This document shows, in pieces, positions 42,318-54,431 of a stretch of DNA of 64,000 nucleotides. The notes beneath the pieces were generated by a model, which was not told the DNA's origin, searched no databases, and was given only the letters and a program-made list of their open reading frames with translations. A program made the translations under genes and the position numbers. Each line of letters starts with the position of its first letter. Position 1 is the first letter of the stretch. The stretch is from Pseudogymnoascus destructans (taxonomy: Eukaryota; Ascomycota; Leotiomycetes; Thelebolales; Thelebolaceae), in contig NW_020167523.1 in the NCBI RefSeq assembly GCF_001641265.1, positions 124,001 through 188,000 of the forward strand. The letters run 5' to 3'.

Positions 42318-45300
42318 ATGAGCGCGAACATCCACAACTCTATCCCCACCGGCCATATGGCATCCATCGACCACACCCACGACCTCGCCGTCGCGCGCGC
42401 CCCTTCCATGGCCGCTGCCACGCCACCACAGGGCAGCAACGCCGCTCCCAACAACCAGACGCCCGGACATCCGAGTTTTAGGAGGTGCGTCGCGATACCC
42501 CTCCCTCCCTCCCTCTCCCTCCCGCTGTGTATTGCTTCATAGAATGAGCTTCATGTGTGTGCGCCAAAGCTTGATAACACCGACGACACACGAGAGAGAG
42601 AAGAGAGCTTTGGCTGATTCGTGATTTTCCATTTGCAGACAGCGAGCGTCGAGAGCCTGCGAGGTATGCTTCCATTTATTTTAGAATTCCTGCGCCACCT
42701 TCCTCTCAATCAATCCCGACTGTCGAAATCCCGATGCGGTCGTCGTTTTCATGGGTTGGCGGGGGGCGAGTAGCCTTTTGTAATCGTCATTGGCATGCTG
42801 CGCACTGCTTGCTTTTGGTGTTCTTGTGCCGAGGCACCGAGGACGGATTTTTTTGGTTCAACTATCCATCCATCTACACTCACCTCGACCTCTGGGGGTA
42901 CATTACAACAATTACTTTGCGGAATAGCTTGCTGACCAGAGTTTCTACTGCTATTACAGACATGCCATGCGAGAAAAGTACGTTGCATCCTTCCACTTAC
43001 CTGAGCCTCTCATTCCCCCCTCCCTGACGACGGCCCTGGGTAGGCTCGTCGACGGCATACTATCACACGTATAAACATACATCTACGTGCCCGACTGCCG
43101 AGCCTGCCCCCGTCGCACATCATCATGTACGTATCATCCGCATGGGCTGGTCGACTGACACGATGATGTTAGGTCCGCTGCGATGCAGCAAGCCTGGGCG
43201 TGCCGTGCACAAACTGCGTAGCCTTCTCCATCGAATGCAAGATCCCGACGCCAAAGCGCAAGAAGACGCAGGCTGCTGCTGCTGGCAGCACGCGCCTGAA
43301 GGACTCGGATAGGTACGTTGATGCATGCTGCACCAAGTATAGGGGGGTACGCATACTGACGTCCTCCAGCGACCGCGGTGACACAGCCGAAGCCCCGTCA
43401 CCAGGAACTGAATCCCTAGCCAGCGTCGGCTATGCTGCGCCGCCACCACACTCCTCTGGGAACTTCGTCGCCCCGAGCGGCACGCCGACCACGCAGGTCA
43501 GCGAGTCGCAGGCGCGGCAGGCCGAGCAGGATGAAGGCATTTACCTGCACTTCATGAAGCCCAAGTTCTCACGCGCACCCATCAAGGAAGCCGGCCGCGT
43601 CGCCTACCTCGGCGAGTCCTCCAACCTGACGCTGCTCGTGCACGACCGCCACGGCAGCGCCGACGTCGTCCACTACCCCCTCCCCGACAACGTGCGCGGC
43701 GCTCGCTCGCGCCTAACGGACCTCGACGACGTCGAGATCGACATCCTGCACCAGCGCGGCGCCTTCCTGCTCCCGCCGCGCTCCCTCTGCGACGAGCTCG
43801 TCGAGTCCTACTTTAAGTGGGTCGCGCCCATCGTGCCCGTCATTAACCGCACGCGCTTCATGCGGCAGTACCAGGACCCGAAGAACCCGCCGTCGCTACT
43901 GCTGCTGCAGTCCATGCTCCTCGCCGGGTCGCGCGTGTGCGTCAACCCGCAGCTCATGGACTCGCAGGGCTCCACCACGCCCGCCGCCATGACGTTCTAC
44001 AAGCGCGCCAAGGCGCTGTACGACGCCAACTACGAGGACGACCGCGTGACGATCGTGCAGGCCCTCGTGCTGATGGGGTGGTACTGGGAGGGGCCCGAGG
44101 ACGTCACACGCAACGTCTTCTATTGGAGTCGTGTCGCCACCATCGTCGCGCAGGGGTCGGGTATGCACCGCAGCGTCGACCAGTCTCAGCTCAGTGCTAC
44201 GGATAAGAAGCTGTGGAAGCGCATTTGGTGGACGCTGTTCACACGTGATCGCTCGGTAGCCGTTGCCCTGGGCCGGCCCGTGCATATCAACACCGACGAC
44301 TCGGACGTCGACATGCTCTGCGAGGAAGACTTCATCGAAGAGGAAGACGACAACCCCAACCCGCAGTACCCCCCCGACCAGACGCACGTCCAATTCTTCC
44401 TCCAGTACGTCAAGCTCTGCGAAATCATGGGCCTAGTCCTCTCACAACAATACAGCGTCGCCTCCAAAGCCCGCCGCCAAAACGCCATCGACCTCACCCA
44501 CTCCGACATGGCCCTCGCAGACTGGCTTCAGAACTGCCCCAAGGACGTCTACTGGGAGCCCACCCGCCACCAATTCTGGTCCGCCCTCCTCCACTCAAAC
44601 TACTACACCACCCTCTGCCTCTTGCACCGCGCCCACATGCCCCCCGCCACCTCCACCCGCGGCGGGTTTCCCGAGGACTCCGCGTACCCGAGTCGCAACA
44701 TCGCGTTCCAGGCTGCGGGCATGATTACGTCCATCATTGCGAATCTGCGCGCACATAATGAGCTCCAGTTTGCGCCGGCGTTCATGGTGTACTCCCTCTT
44801 CTCGGCGCTGATCATGCACGTCTACCAGAACCGCTCGTCGGTCCCGGCGGTGCAGCAGCAGACGCAGGAGCGTATACGCATCTGTATGGACGGTCTCAAG
44901 GACGTCTCTCGCGTGTGGGTCGTGGCCAAAATGGTCTACACCCTGTTTGAATCCATCCTCGGGAACAAGGTACTCGAAGAGCGACTCCAGAAGGCCGCAG
45001 GAAAACGACACAAAAAGACCCAGCAGACCTGGGGGAAACTCCACACCACTGCCCAGCAACAACAGCAACAACAGCAACAACAGCAACAACAGCAACAACA
45101 AGAACAACAAGAACGACGGCCAGAAGACACAAAACGCAAATACGACGACATGGCCCTCGAATTCGCCCCGTCCAACGGCCTCGCCCCGCAAGAATCTTAC
45201 GAGCGCTCCCGCCCGCAAACACCCGCGCGCGAAACCGCCACAGTTGCCATGGGCGCACCACCCCCTATCCTCTCACCGCGCCAGCAGGCGGCGTCGCAGT

Positions 45301-45608
45301 TGCAGCAGCAGCAGCAGGGGCAGGCACAAGATACATTCATGGGCGGCACATCCTCGCGTCCACACACGCGTCCACCTACGCCGTTTAACCCTTCCTTTTC
45401 TGTCCCGGCTACGCCACCGGATTTGTATTTGGTTACCCGCAATAGCCCGAGTATTAGCCAGGCGCTGTGGGAGAACTTCCAACCCGACCAACTCTTCCCC
45501 GAGGGGAGCGGGGTGGTGGGGATACAGAACTCCCCCCCCCCCTGGCTGGTGCGCAATGGGGGAGTCCCTCAGCTGCGGGTGGTATGGGGGGACGGATGGG
45601 GAGTTTAG
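42318..45608 (+). CDS. Zn2Cys6 transcription factor, CTF1/FarA-like
   Basis: Five exons (42318-42484, 42639-42663, 42960-42977, 43173-43312, 43370-45608) give 862 residues. The zinc cluster has Cys63, Cys66, Cys73, Cys82, Cys85 and Cys92 (ACETCHARKVRC then CTNCVAFSIEC) and is spread over four exons, two of them 25 and 18 nt. The fungal transcription factor middle region follows (FKWVAPIVPVINRTRFMRQY, LVLMGWYWEGPEDVTRNVFYWSRVA, IWWTLFTRDRSVAVALGRPVHI). It is very like cutinase/fatty-acid-responsive regulators (CTF1, FarA/FarB), which activate beta-oxidation and lipase genes. A polyglutamine tract is at about 45056-45110. The C-terminus is uncertain: a run of 11 C at 45532-45542 may hide a shift into a frame that continues to 45997. 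Confidence 0.85.
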
Positions 45609-45997
45609 GCAGCCAAGGCGGGCAAGGCGGACAAGGCGGGCAAGGCGGACAAGGGGATGTGGGGATGAGGGGGTTGTATCCTCCGGGTAATGGGGCGGCG
45701 CAGTGGGGAGGGATGGGGCAGGGGTTTGATACCCAAGGGGGGCAAGGGCAGAGTCCGAGTGAGAGCTGGAGTAGTGCTACGGCTGTGCCGGCTACGTTGA
45801 ATGTTGAGGATTGGTATGTCGTCTCCCCTTTTTATTTTTTTACCTTTGGGGGGTTTCTTTTGGGGGGAGGGGGGGGTTTGGATGATAAGAAGTGGCTAAT
45901 AAGTGGTTGTAGGTTCCAATTCTTCGGCATCAACGGCGATCTGAGCGGGATGAATGCTGCGGATCTGTTGACTGCTGCTGCTTCTTCTGTTAGCTGA
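45609..45997 (+). other. Possible alternative C-terminus of the Zn2Cys6 factor
   Basis: A second frame open from before 45532 encodes a Gly/Gln-rich segment. With a GTATGT donor near 45814 and a TTGTAG acceptor near 45912 it continues to FQFFGINGDLSG...LLTAAASSVS and TGA at 45997. It would join the main frame if the 11-C run at 45532-45542 had one base more or fewer. The GINGDLSG-like end resembles those of related activators, so I think this is the real end. Confidence 0.45.
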
Positions 45998-46455
45998 TCA
46001 CTCCCTTGAACCATCTAATTCTCGATGATGACGGATACTCGACGACTCCCCACTTCGCGGCGCAGGAAGGTGGTGGTGACGGTGTACAGGGAGGGGCTCG
46101 TTTTTATCATATTCTGGCGTTTGAATTTTGGTACTACGCAGGGGGAAGGGGCGGGAGTGGGGATTGCTTATTGTAGCTGTAATGGATGGGGGAGGGATGG
46201 GTGAATTGGGGGGGGGGACCTGATACACTCGAGCGCTTGTACTGTGTCTGGCAATAGCTGCGCTCGGTCCTCATTGATTGTATTTGAGGCTCTTGAAAAC
46301 CAGTTCCCCAAATAGTATTCGAATAGTATTCGGGGTTTTCCCGAATACTCGCCATCTGGGAGTATTCGGCGAATACTCATACGAATCCTCGCCGAATAGT
46401 ATTCGAGTATTTTGAGGCTCAACTGTAGTATATAGTAATGAAATATGATAACTGT
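45998..46455. repeat. Repeated GAATACTCG motifs, likely hAT subterminal repeats
   Basis: Between 46310 and 46410 the motif GAATACTCG or its complement, with the variant GAATAGTATTCG, occurs at least six times in both orientations. It lies just beyond the stop of the hAT transposase at 46456. Clusters of short motifs near the ends are usual binding sites for hAT transposases, but I could not find the terminal inverted repeat. Confidence 0.5.
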
Positions 46456-49356
46456 CTACTCGCTATTATCCTCCTCCTCGTCGCCTATATGTCATACTGA
46501 CATTCGTTGCACTCAGTTTGCTATCAAACTCAAGAGCAAACTTAGAAATCTCCTCCTCAAACCTACAAGTCACTATACATATTTTGGCTTGTCACACCAA
46601 CAACAAGAGCAATACTACTCAACGATTGCTACAACCCTCTATGATTCATTACACGTCATCGCTCCTTAGTTACCCACAAGATTGGTTAAGTTATGACATA
46701 ATTTGTCTATAGGGGTACTCTGACCTTGGACCTCCTTTCACTTCCTATAGGCTAGGAACCTAGGAGATGGTTCTGTGGGATTCTCTTACGTCGACTACAG
46801 CTACCAAGCCTGGTTAGTCATGGAAAGTCTTGGAAAATAAGAGAACTACACTCCTTTAGCATAAATAGGATTGCCCTTTCCTGAAGAAAGGGCAAGCAGA
46901 CAATACAGTAAATCGACTATCACATACTTCCACGTCTTTTCCAAGCTTCCAAGCATTGATCTTATTACTCCTTGTTTCTGAAAAGTCAGTGAGGTGCTAA
47001 CCTCTGACTTATCCCTGAGTTCTCAGACTCAACATTTGTTACAACTTGTCTAAACCTCTCCACTACATCATACACCTGATTGCTGCGTTGTGGAATAGTC
47101 TAAGCTATGACCCTTTGGCTCTGTTCCCTAAGACAGTTTGTTGTCTTAGTAAAATCACCCCTTCCTTGGGTGGCTAGATTCTCACATCTGGTGCACCCAC
47201 CATTACACTATAACCCCCCAATCCCATAGGCAGAGTAGATATTGAATAGTTGAAGGTAATAACCTGTTCCTTTTCTTTGTGACTATATCACCGCTGACAC
47301 TAAATATACGCTCTGACGCTGCCGATGAGGCTGGAATTGCCAAATAGTCCCGTGCGATCCGTGATATAACTGGATACTGATACTGCTTTGCCTGCCAATA
47401 TTTGAGGATATTAGTATTACGGTCGACACCATTCTCTTTGAACCATCATCGCCACTCAACTTCCTCAATAGAAGGCCCACGATGCTGCTACATCTCGTCG
47501 TCGGAATCAAGTTCTCTTAGAGTCGTCGGCTGCTCAGTTTCAGCAGCAATAGTAGCTTCAATAGCAGCAACCTGTATATCGTTCTCACGGTCTTTATACC
47601 GGTTATAGCAAGCTGCGAACTGTGCTCTTGCCCTATCTCGTTTTACAGCGTCTACACTTTTGGCATATAAAATCCGTATATACTTAAGTTGAATCTTGGG
47701 TCGCAGATAGTAGCAATTGATGAGTGGCTTGAGCCTTGATTTGTCACAAGGTTATAATGAGTATCAAGCTTATTATACGATGCTTTACAAGCTGCACTGA
47801 TTGCTGCTGTTGTCAATGGAGCATTTTCCATTTCCTTAAGCTTATTTAAAAGCCGTAGATAGTGTGGAATACAGACGTTCAACGTTGGATAATTATCTGC
47901 TTGAACTTGCTCTGCTGGTTTGACGAATATCTTAAAGAACACCTTTAGTCCATGTAACACTTGCCATTCTATTGATGTAATGATAATATCACGCATACTT
48001 AAATCCATCGTTTGCGAAGCACATAAAGCATTGATCGGCTGCTCAAGCTTCAAAGTGTTCTCAAGCATATAATATGTTGAGTTCCATCGTACAGGCATAT
48101 CGAGGGACATTGAAACCACCTGAATACCCATAGCAGATGCTTGTACTTTCAATGCATCTTTCCATGCTCGACGGTTCTGGAAGACATAGATATGCCGGCG
48201 TAGTTTTATAAGAACCGTTGCCACTTCTTCTTTATTAAGAACGAAGCCTTGAGTATGAGCTAAGCCTTGCTTAAGCCTATACAATTCCGTTTGTTCTGAT
48301 GGTACAGCTTTTAACATAGTTAAAGCTGCTTGAACTGCAAGGTTTATAATGTGTGCCATGCATCAGACGTTGCCTTCCTTTACTGTAAAGCTCCATGGTT
48401 GCTGTATAGAAACGACGCTCGTGCATGCCCCTATTCAAACTCTGCGAGCATTGCTGTATTGTTCGATGCGTTGTCTCTAGTAATTGTAAAGACTCCGTTC
48501 GTAATATCAAAGTCGTCCGTAACAGCTTGAAGCTGCTCTGCAAGATATTCACCGGAATGAATGGGCTCCTTTAGATGTATGATATCAAGAACACAGTGCC
48601 GGTGTTATTTATCCAATGAACAGTTATCACAGCGTGCTCTGCACCATTCATTGCAGACCATGAATCAGTCGTAAGTGATAACAGTCCGCCCTTTATTATA
48701 TGAGTTCTATCTGTAGCTTCATACAGTGGTTGCAGAATGTCTTGTGTAAATCGCGCATTAAGGAGCTCGTTGATATAGCTAATGTTGAAGGGCTAAGCTG
48801 GTGAATAAGCTGACGAAACGAAGGCTGATCAACCAGACTCATTGGTAAGTTATTAGATAAATGCAAGTAATAACTCTCTATATCGAGAGGCAAGAACGAA
48901 TCCTCCTACTCGAGGAGTAAAGAATTATTGGGCGTTTCGGGCTGTTCTCATATTCGGAGTGCCCTGCGAATCCTGCGAACTCTGACTCTGCGAACTCTGA
49001 GCACGCTATAGCAATGGAGTTCCTGGTTTTATAGCTTCGTATAATGCAGGATGCATCCTTTCAACATGCCTCCACAAATTACTCATGATATTCCATGATA
49101 AAAGCTTCGGTTTTGGCTTATAATTACAGCCATCTTGCATACAGACAATCTTCATCGTTGCAGGGCTGGTGCTTAACAATGTTCTACTGAATACATTCTT
49201 TAAGAACAATGGTGACTGAGTATTTGGGAGTTGTGGCCGTATTTGTAGTAATGGTAGAGCTATCGACAGCGAAGACTCGAATGGAAAAGGGGGTGGTAGA
49301 CGCTGAATTTCCTCATCTTCGTCACTTGGAATTGCGGATAGCTCAGAGTCGCTCAT
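46456..49356 (-). pseudogene. Second hAT transposase, broken and split by a solo LTR
   Basis: The N-terminal fragment (49356-49006) has a BED-like finger (CMQDGCNYK...LWRHVERMHP). It is followed by pieces at 48893-48696 and 48359-47652 (DMPVRWNSTYYML, a hAT block) and the dimerisation segment in 47400-47215 (IARDYLAIPASSAASERIFS, KKRNRLLP). After removal of the solo LTR at 46490-47207 the frame ends DWGVIGDEEEDNSE with TAG at 46456-46458. Several frame losses between fragments make it inactive. Confidence 0.85.
46490..47207 (+). mobile_element. Solo LTR, family C, in hAT C-terminus (718 bp)
   Basis: It starts TGTCATACTGAC, ends CACCATTACA and is flanked by CTATA at 46485-46489 and 47208-47212. 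It is closely similar to 50652-51587, which is longer because of two internal segments. Orientation is set only by similarity between the two copies; no coding part survives. Confidence 0.9.
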
Positions 49357-49460
49357 TCTGGTAGAAATATCAATTGGTATATTATCTATGGATCTATTTC
49401 TACGGATCTATCTATGAGGGCAGGGTAAAATCTTCGTAGCTTGGCATCCTGGGCCGTGCT

Positions 49461-49739
49461 TGTAAGGATGCCTTCTCGTCTGTGTAAGGATGCCTTCTCG
49501 TCTGTCATTCTAGGGAGTGGACTCCGGGTAGCTGCGGGGTCACGTGTGATCATTTGGGTGGCCTAACCGAGTCAGAACTGAGTCGGATGGGTTTCGGATA
49601 CTTGAGAAAATCGACTGACAGGGTTCCCCATCATCTTTTTTGTATCCTTCATAGTAGACCTATAGGATCGCATCCGTTTAGCCTCCGACTCGCACTCTCA
49701 TATGCTATTACTGTGAGCTGGGTGCCCTGTGTCCTTACA
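49461..49739 (+). repeat. Gypsy-B 5' LTR with 22-bp duplicated start
   Basis: The LTR proper is 49483-49739 (257 bp). The 22 bases before it (49461-49482) repeat its first 22 bases (TGTAAGGATGCCTTCTCGTC and TG). Confidence 0.85.
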
Positions 49740-50096
49740 TTATACAAAAAATATCACGCCTGCCGGGGACGGCCGTACTTAAATAATATCCCACACCGGA
49801 ACGACTCGGGAGAACTACCGTTACACCATCGACTGCGACTCGGTGACGTTTCAGAGGAGAGACCTGACGACTTCAAATAGCCGTGATTCCAGAGATCTCA
49901 CGGACAGCCAGTGGATCAGGGTTTGATTCTTCAGAACAAGCTGGTAAAGTCGCTGACGCGTTGGCGCCAAATAGGATACGAGATCCTTAAGAACCCCCTC
50001 ATAGCACAGAGGAAATTGTGGACAAGAGCGTTGATAGCTACGAGCTACCGGAAGTCAAGCTCTTTTATATCGGTACCGATACACACCTGAGGCAAT

Positions 50097-50651
50097 ATGT
50101 CGAAAAAGCCGACATCAAACATACCCCAAGACAACGACGGTCAACTGCCCAGAATGACTACCAGACAAACCACCACTGCAGCTACGACCGCTGGGCCATC
50201 CGAAGATATCCCGAGTCAAATGGACCACCTCGAAGCACAGATACAGGAGGTCAAGGATCTACTAGTTATCCTGTCGGCATCCCAGACCAGAATCCCGTCC
50301 ACACTGCCGGTGGACGCCCCCATACCCACAGTCGAAGTTACGGAGCAACGAACGCCTCGTACACGAAACACCCCCGAGACAGTTCAATTGCTGCCTCTTC
50401 GGAACACTCGTTCTCCCTCGATTCCAGGGTCATCACGAATGCACACCGAGGACCCTCCGAATCGCTATAAGAAATCAACCATCTCTAAGAAAATCCTTCC
50501 TCTCAGCGATGGGGTAGAACATACCTTCTTACAATGGAGCGCTTCGATTCGGGACTGACTCGTAGTCAATGAGGACCACTATCTTACCGACGTCTCGAGA
50601 AGAGCGTTGATATGGGGAACTACGACCGGCCTGGCGAAGACCTACCTAGAG
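50097..50651 (+). pseudogene. Gypsy-B gag, 5' part
   Basis: It starts MSKKPTSNIPQDNDGQ and runs through the gag core. An in-frame TGA follows SASIRD at about 50556-50558 where the related copy has QDRL. The frame continues after it to AKTYLE, where the solo LTR is inserted. Confidence 0.87.
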
Positions 50652-51587
50652 TGTCATACTGACATTTATTGCACCCAGTTTGCTATCAAACTCAAGAGCA
50701 AACTTAGAAATCTCCTCCTCAAACCTACAAGTCACCATACATATCTTGGCTTATCACACCAACAACAGAAGCAATACTACTCAACGATTGCTGCAAATTC
50801 TTCTACTACATCTGTTTATGCTACATACATCATGGCATATCATTTGGACACTCATTGAACAAGTTATTAAGAAAATCTCCTCCTTAAGGGGGTGGGCCAA
50901 TACTACCACATGGCATATCTCTACCAACTAGAGGCCTAGGAACATGAACGATAGCTCTAGAAGCTTCTACAACCCTCTATGATTCATTACACGTCATGGC
51001 TCCTTAGTTACCCACAAGATTGGTTAAGTTATGACATAATTTATCTATAGGTACTCTGACCTTGGACCTCCTTTTCACTTCCTATAGGCTAGGAACCCAA
51101 GAGATGGTTCTATGGGATTCTCTTACATTCGCTACATGATTAGCAAGCTAGTTGTGGGTCGCACTTGATTTCTAATACATATACCAAGCCTGGTTAGTCA
51201 TGGAAAGTCTTGGAAAATGAGAGAACTACACTCCTTTGGCATAAATAGGATTGCCCTTTCCTTAAGAAAGGGCAAGCAGGCAATACAGTAAATCGACTAT
51301 CACATACCTCCATGTCTTTTCCAAGCTTCCAAGCATTGATCTTGTTATTCTCTGTTTTTGAAAAGTCAGTGAGGTGCTAACCTCTGACTTACCCCTGAGT
51401 TCTCAGACTCAACATTTGTTGCAACTTGTCTCAACCACTTCACCACATCATACACCTGATTGCTGCGTTGTGGAATAGTCTAAGCTACAACCCTTTGGCT
51501 CTGTTTCCTAAGACAGTGTGTTGTCTTAGTAAAATCATCCCTTCCTTGGGTGGCTAGATTCTCACATCTGGTGCACCCACCATTACA
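50652..51587 (+). mobile_element. Solo LTR, family C, in gypsy gag (936 bp)
   Basis: It starts TGTCATACTGAC, ends CACCATTACA and is flanked by TAGAG at 50647-50651 and 51588-51592. Removing it with one duplication restores gag (TYLEPQYLSATHG). Compared with the copy at 46490 it has about 170 bp extra near 50790-50960 and a shorter extra piece near 51125-51190. Confidence 0.9.
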
Positions 51588-52283
51588 TAGAGCCCCAATA
51601 CCTGTCCGCTACGCATGGGTTCCGCAGTGCTGAGGAGATGATGGATCTACTAGGTTCATACTACCTCACAGGCAATGAGACGGAACAGGCCAGGAACCTC
51701 TTCGACGACCTGCAAATGGGAGAGAATGGGCATGCTAGCGAAACCTTCCCAGAGTTCAAGGCTCGTTTCCAAAGTGCAGCTATCACAGGACAAGTCTCCG
51801 AGTCGGAATGGTTTCGGTACATGTGGAACAAGTTGACTCCCCAATTCTGCAGCCGTGTCGCGATCATCAAAAACCAATGGAATGGAGAATACCAGACCAT
51901 GGTACGAGAACTTACCGCCTTCGACCAGGAACGGCGCCGGAACAACGAATTGAATCCGCTACCCGCTCTCGCAGGACGTCCACACGTACCTCGGATACGG
52001 CAAAGGCGCCGTCGGCGTCGAAGCCGACTCGAGCCACATCCGCTCTGTTCACCCGAACCGCGTTCCTCCCCAAGCCAGCCATACCAGAACGTCTGAGAAC
52101 CGCAGTCCCTGCGCCCTCAGGAAACTGTTTCAAGTGTGGCAAGTCTGGCCATTTCCAGGACAAATGCCCCCTTAACACTACTATCAAGGAAATGGATCGT
52201 AATGACCCCGAGGCAGAAGAACAATGGGAAGAAGCTATGGAACTTCAATCGGATGCGTCCCTCGAGGAAAACGACAAGGCCTA
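51588..52283 (+). pseudogene. Gypsy-B gag, 3' part with zinc knuckle
   Basis: It continues from 50651 (EEMMDLLGSYYLTGNETEQARN). There is a frame change near 51960-52000, then the zinc knuckle CFKCGKSGHFQDKC and the end SLEENDKA with TAG at 52281-52283. Confidence 0.87.
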
Positions 52284-53230
52284 GGAGAAGGCTCCTTGCT
52301 AGGTCTACGCAAATGTGACCTGCGAGGACTAGACTTACAAGAACTCCTGGGAGGCACCCAGTTCTTAGTCGACATTACCCTGAGTATGAATGGACTCGGG
52401 GTGCAAACGAAGTCCCTAGCAGACACAGGAGCAAACGGCTACCTTAACAAGCCTTTCGCAATACGACTGTCAAAAGCGCTTCAGAGCCCTATAAGGAAAC
52501 TACCCTACTCTGTACCCATACGTGGATTTCAGTGTAAAATCCAAGGCCACGTATCGGAGTATATTCGGTTACACTTAACAGTCGAAGGACGCCGAATATA
52601 TAACTGCCCCTTTGTACTCCTGGACCTCGGAGCACAAGATGTGATAATTGGGAAGAAGCTTTTCAGCCGCTTCTGAATACTACTTGACTCTGCAAAGAGC
52701 TGGGAGTACCCGCCGACTCCTAGCTGGAGCAAGGAGATCACCTTGCCCTACCACTCACGCGAAACGTCCATTAAACATCCTGCATACCAGTCGGATGCGA
52801 ATCGCCGGGATTTCGCAATCCACCGCGAAGACAGACGCCGCGCAGGTGGATGCTCGATGAAAATGAAAGTGATAACTTCCGACTACGAAGAGATCGCCGA
52901 TACGCCATCGAACCCACTACGAAACCAGGAGGTTTCTCCCCCACCGCAGAAAACCCTAGTACATAGGTTTATGCCCATGCATATATGCGAAATCAGTGCA
53001 AATGCTTTCCACCACGAGATGATGCGAAACGACTCTGAGTTTTTTCAGACTAGCATCTACGAAATCGATCAGATCATTCATGAAAAGGAGTTGGTAGAGG
53101 ACGAAGAAACGCTCCGCCTCATCCAGCAGAAGCTTCCGCATATGCACCAGAGGTACACCGATGTCTTTTCGAAGTTGGAATCGGATCGAATTCCCCCCCA
53201 CCGCATATACGACCACAAGATACACTCGAA
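52284..53230 (+). pseudogene. Gypsy-B protease and linker, interrupted
   Basis: In the -1 frame to gag it carries ADTGANGYL and QDVIIGKKLF. TGA at 52674-52676 replaces the CGA (Arg) seen in the complete element. The frame continues as YHSRETSIKHPAYQSD and HHEMMRNDSEFFQTS, where CGA is kept at the site that is TGA in the complete element. The frame is lost near 53230. Confidence 0.85.
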
Positions 53231-53257
53231 GCCCCTTTACCAAACGCTTTCTCCCCG

Positions 53258-54363
53258 TTGTATCAACAGGGCACCGAACAGCTTAAGGCTACCAAGAAAT
53301 ACCTGCTGGAAAACCTGGAAAAGGGATTCATCGTCAACAGCAACAGCCCCTTCGCGTCCCCTATCCTATTCGTAAAGAAAGCGGATGGCAAATTAAGATT
53401 TTGCATCGATTACCGGAAGTTAAATGGTCTCACCCGGAACGATCCCTACCCCATCCCGCGTATCGACGAACTACTAGGACGGGTGTCAAAAGCAAAAATC
53501 TTCACAAAGCTAGATATCAGACAAGCCTTCCATCGTATATGGATGCACCCTGACTCGGAAGAGTACACAACCTTTCGGACTCGCTATGGATCCTATAAGT
53601 GCAAAGTGCTGCCATTTGGACTGACGAACGGTCCTACAACCTATCAGCAGTATATGAATGACATCCTGATGCAATACTTAGACGACTTCTGTAGCGCATA
53701 CTTAGACGACATCCTAATCTATTCAGAGGACCCTACGGAACACATAGAGCATGTGCATAAGGTCCTACAGCGTCTCCGAGAAGCTGGACTCCAAGCCAAT
53801 TTGAACAAATGCGAGTTCAATGTCACCAGGACAAAATACTTGGGTTACGTTCTCACTACCTCCGGTGTCGAAGCGGACCCTGACAAAATTGAACCCCTTC
53901 GTAACTGGATCCGACCGACCACTGTTACGGGTGTGAAGTCCTACCTGGGATTCTGTGGCTTCTATAGACATTCATTCGTAATTTTGGCAAAATAGCAAAG
54001 CCCCTCACCACCATCACTAGTCCCTCGGAGCCGTTCCGGGACAGACGAATGTGAGGATGCGTTCGAGGAATTGCGACGATAACTTTTAGCGGTACAGGCA
54101 CTTCACCACTTCAACCCCGAATTGCCTATGAAGCTGGAGACCGACTCCTCTGATGGAGTAGTAGCTGGTGTCCTGTCTCAAGAACACCCTGACAAGTGAT
54201 GGTACCCCGTAAGATTTTACAGTCATGTCCTATCCGGACATGAGATCAATTGGGAGATCCACGACAAGGAACTATTCGCAATAGTAAAGGCCTTCGGAAA
54301 ATGGAGGCCCGAGTTGGCTTCGGTGCGCCACCGAGTTGACGTGTACACTGACCACCGTTCGCT
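53258..54363 (+). pseudogene. Gypsy-B reverse transcriptase and RNase H fragment
   Basis: RT is nearly complete (LRFCIDYRKLNG, KLDIRQAFHRI, AYLDDILIYS). The frame breaks near 53970. RNase H pieces (LETDSSDGVVAGVLSQE, HEINWEIHDKELFAIV) follow with more stops, ending in VYTDHRSLE at the palindrome. Confidence 0.88.
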
Positions 54364-54431
54364 GGAATTAGAAACCCTGACTGAAACCGCTAATGCTAGC
54401 ATTAGCGGTTTCAGTCAGGGTTTCTAATTCC
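54364..54431. repeat. Perfect 68-bp palindrome without loop
   Basis: The left half begins GGAATTAGAAACCCTGACTG and the right half is its exact reverse complement, ending TCTAATTCC; the centre is AGCATGCT-like (TGCT|AGCA). It marks the sharp end of the gypsy-B copy. Confidence 0.95.

Larger units (their letters stand above)
49461..54363 (+). mobile_element. Gypsy subfamily-B element, truncated at 3' end
   Basis: The 5' LTR (49483-49739) is followed by a leader with the same TTATACAAAAAA start as the complete element, then gag, protease, RT and part of RNase H. Sequence identity is lost at 54363, within YTDHRSLE, next to a perfect palindrome. Integrase, chromodomain and 3' LTR are missing. A solo LTR interrupts gag. 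Several stops and frameshifts make it inactive. Confidence 0.9.

Noticed and set aside
41188..42321. Open frame of 377 codons in the satellite block
   Set aside because: It is built almost wholly from tandem repeats that lack stops in several frames. No domain is visible and the reverse strand is equally open.
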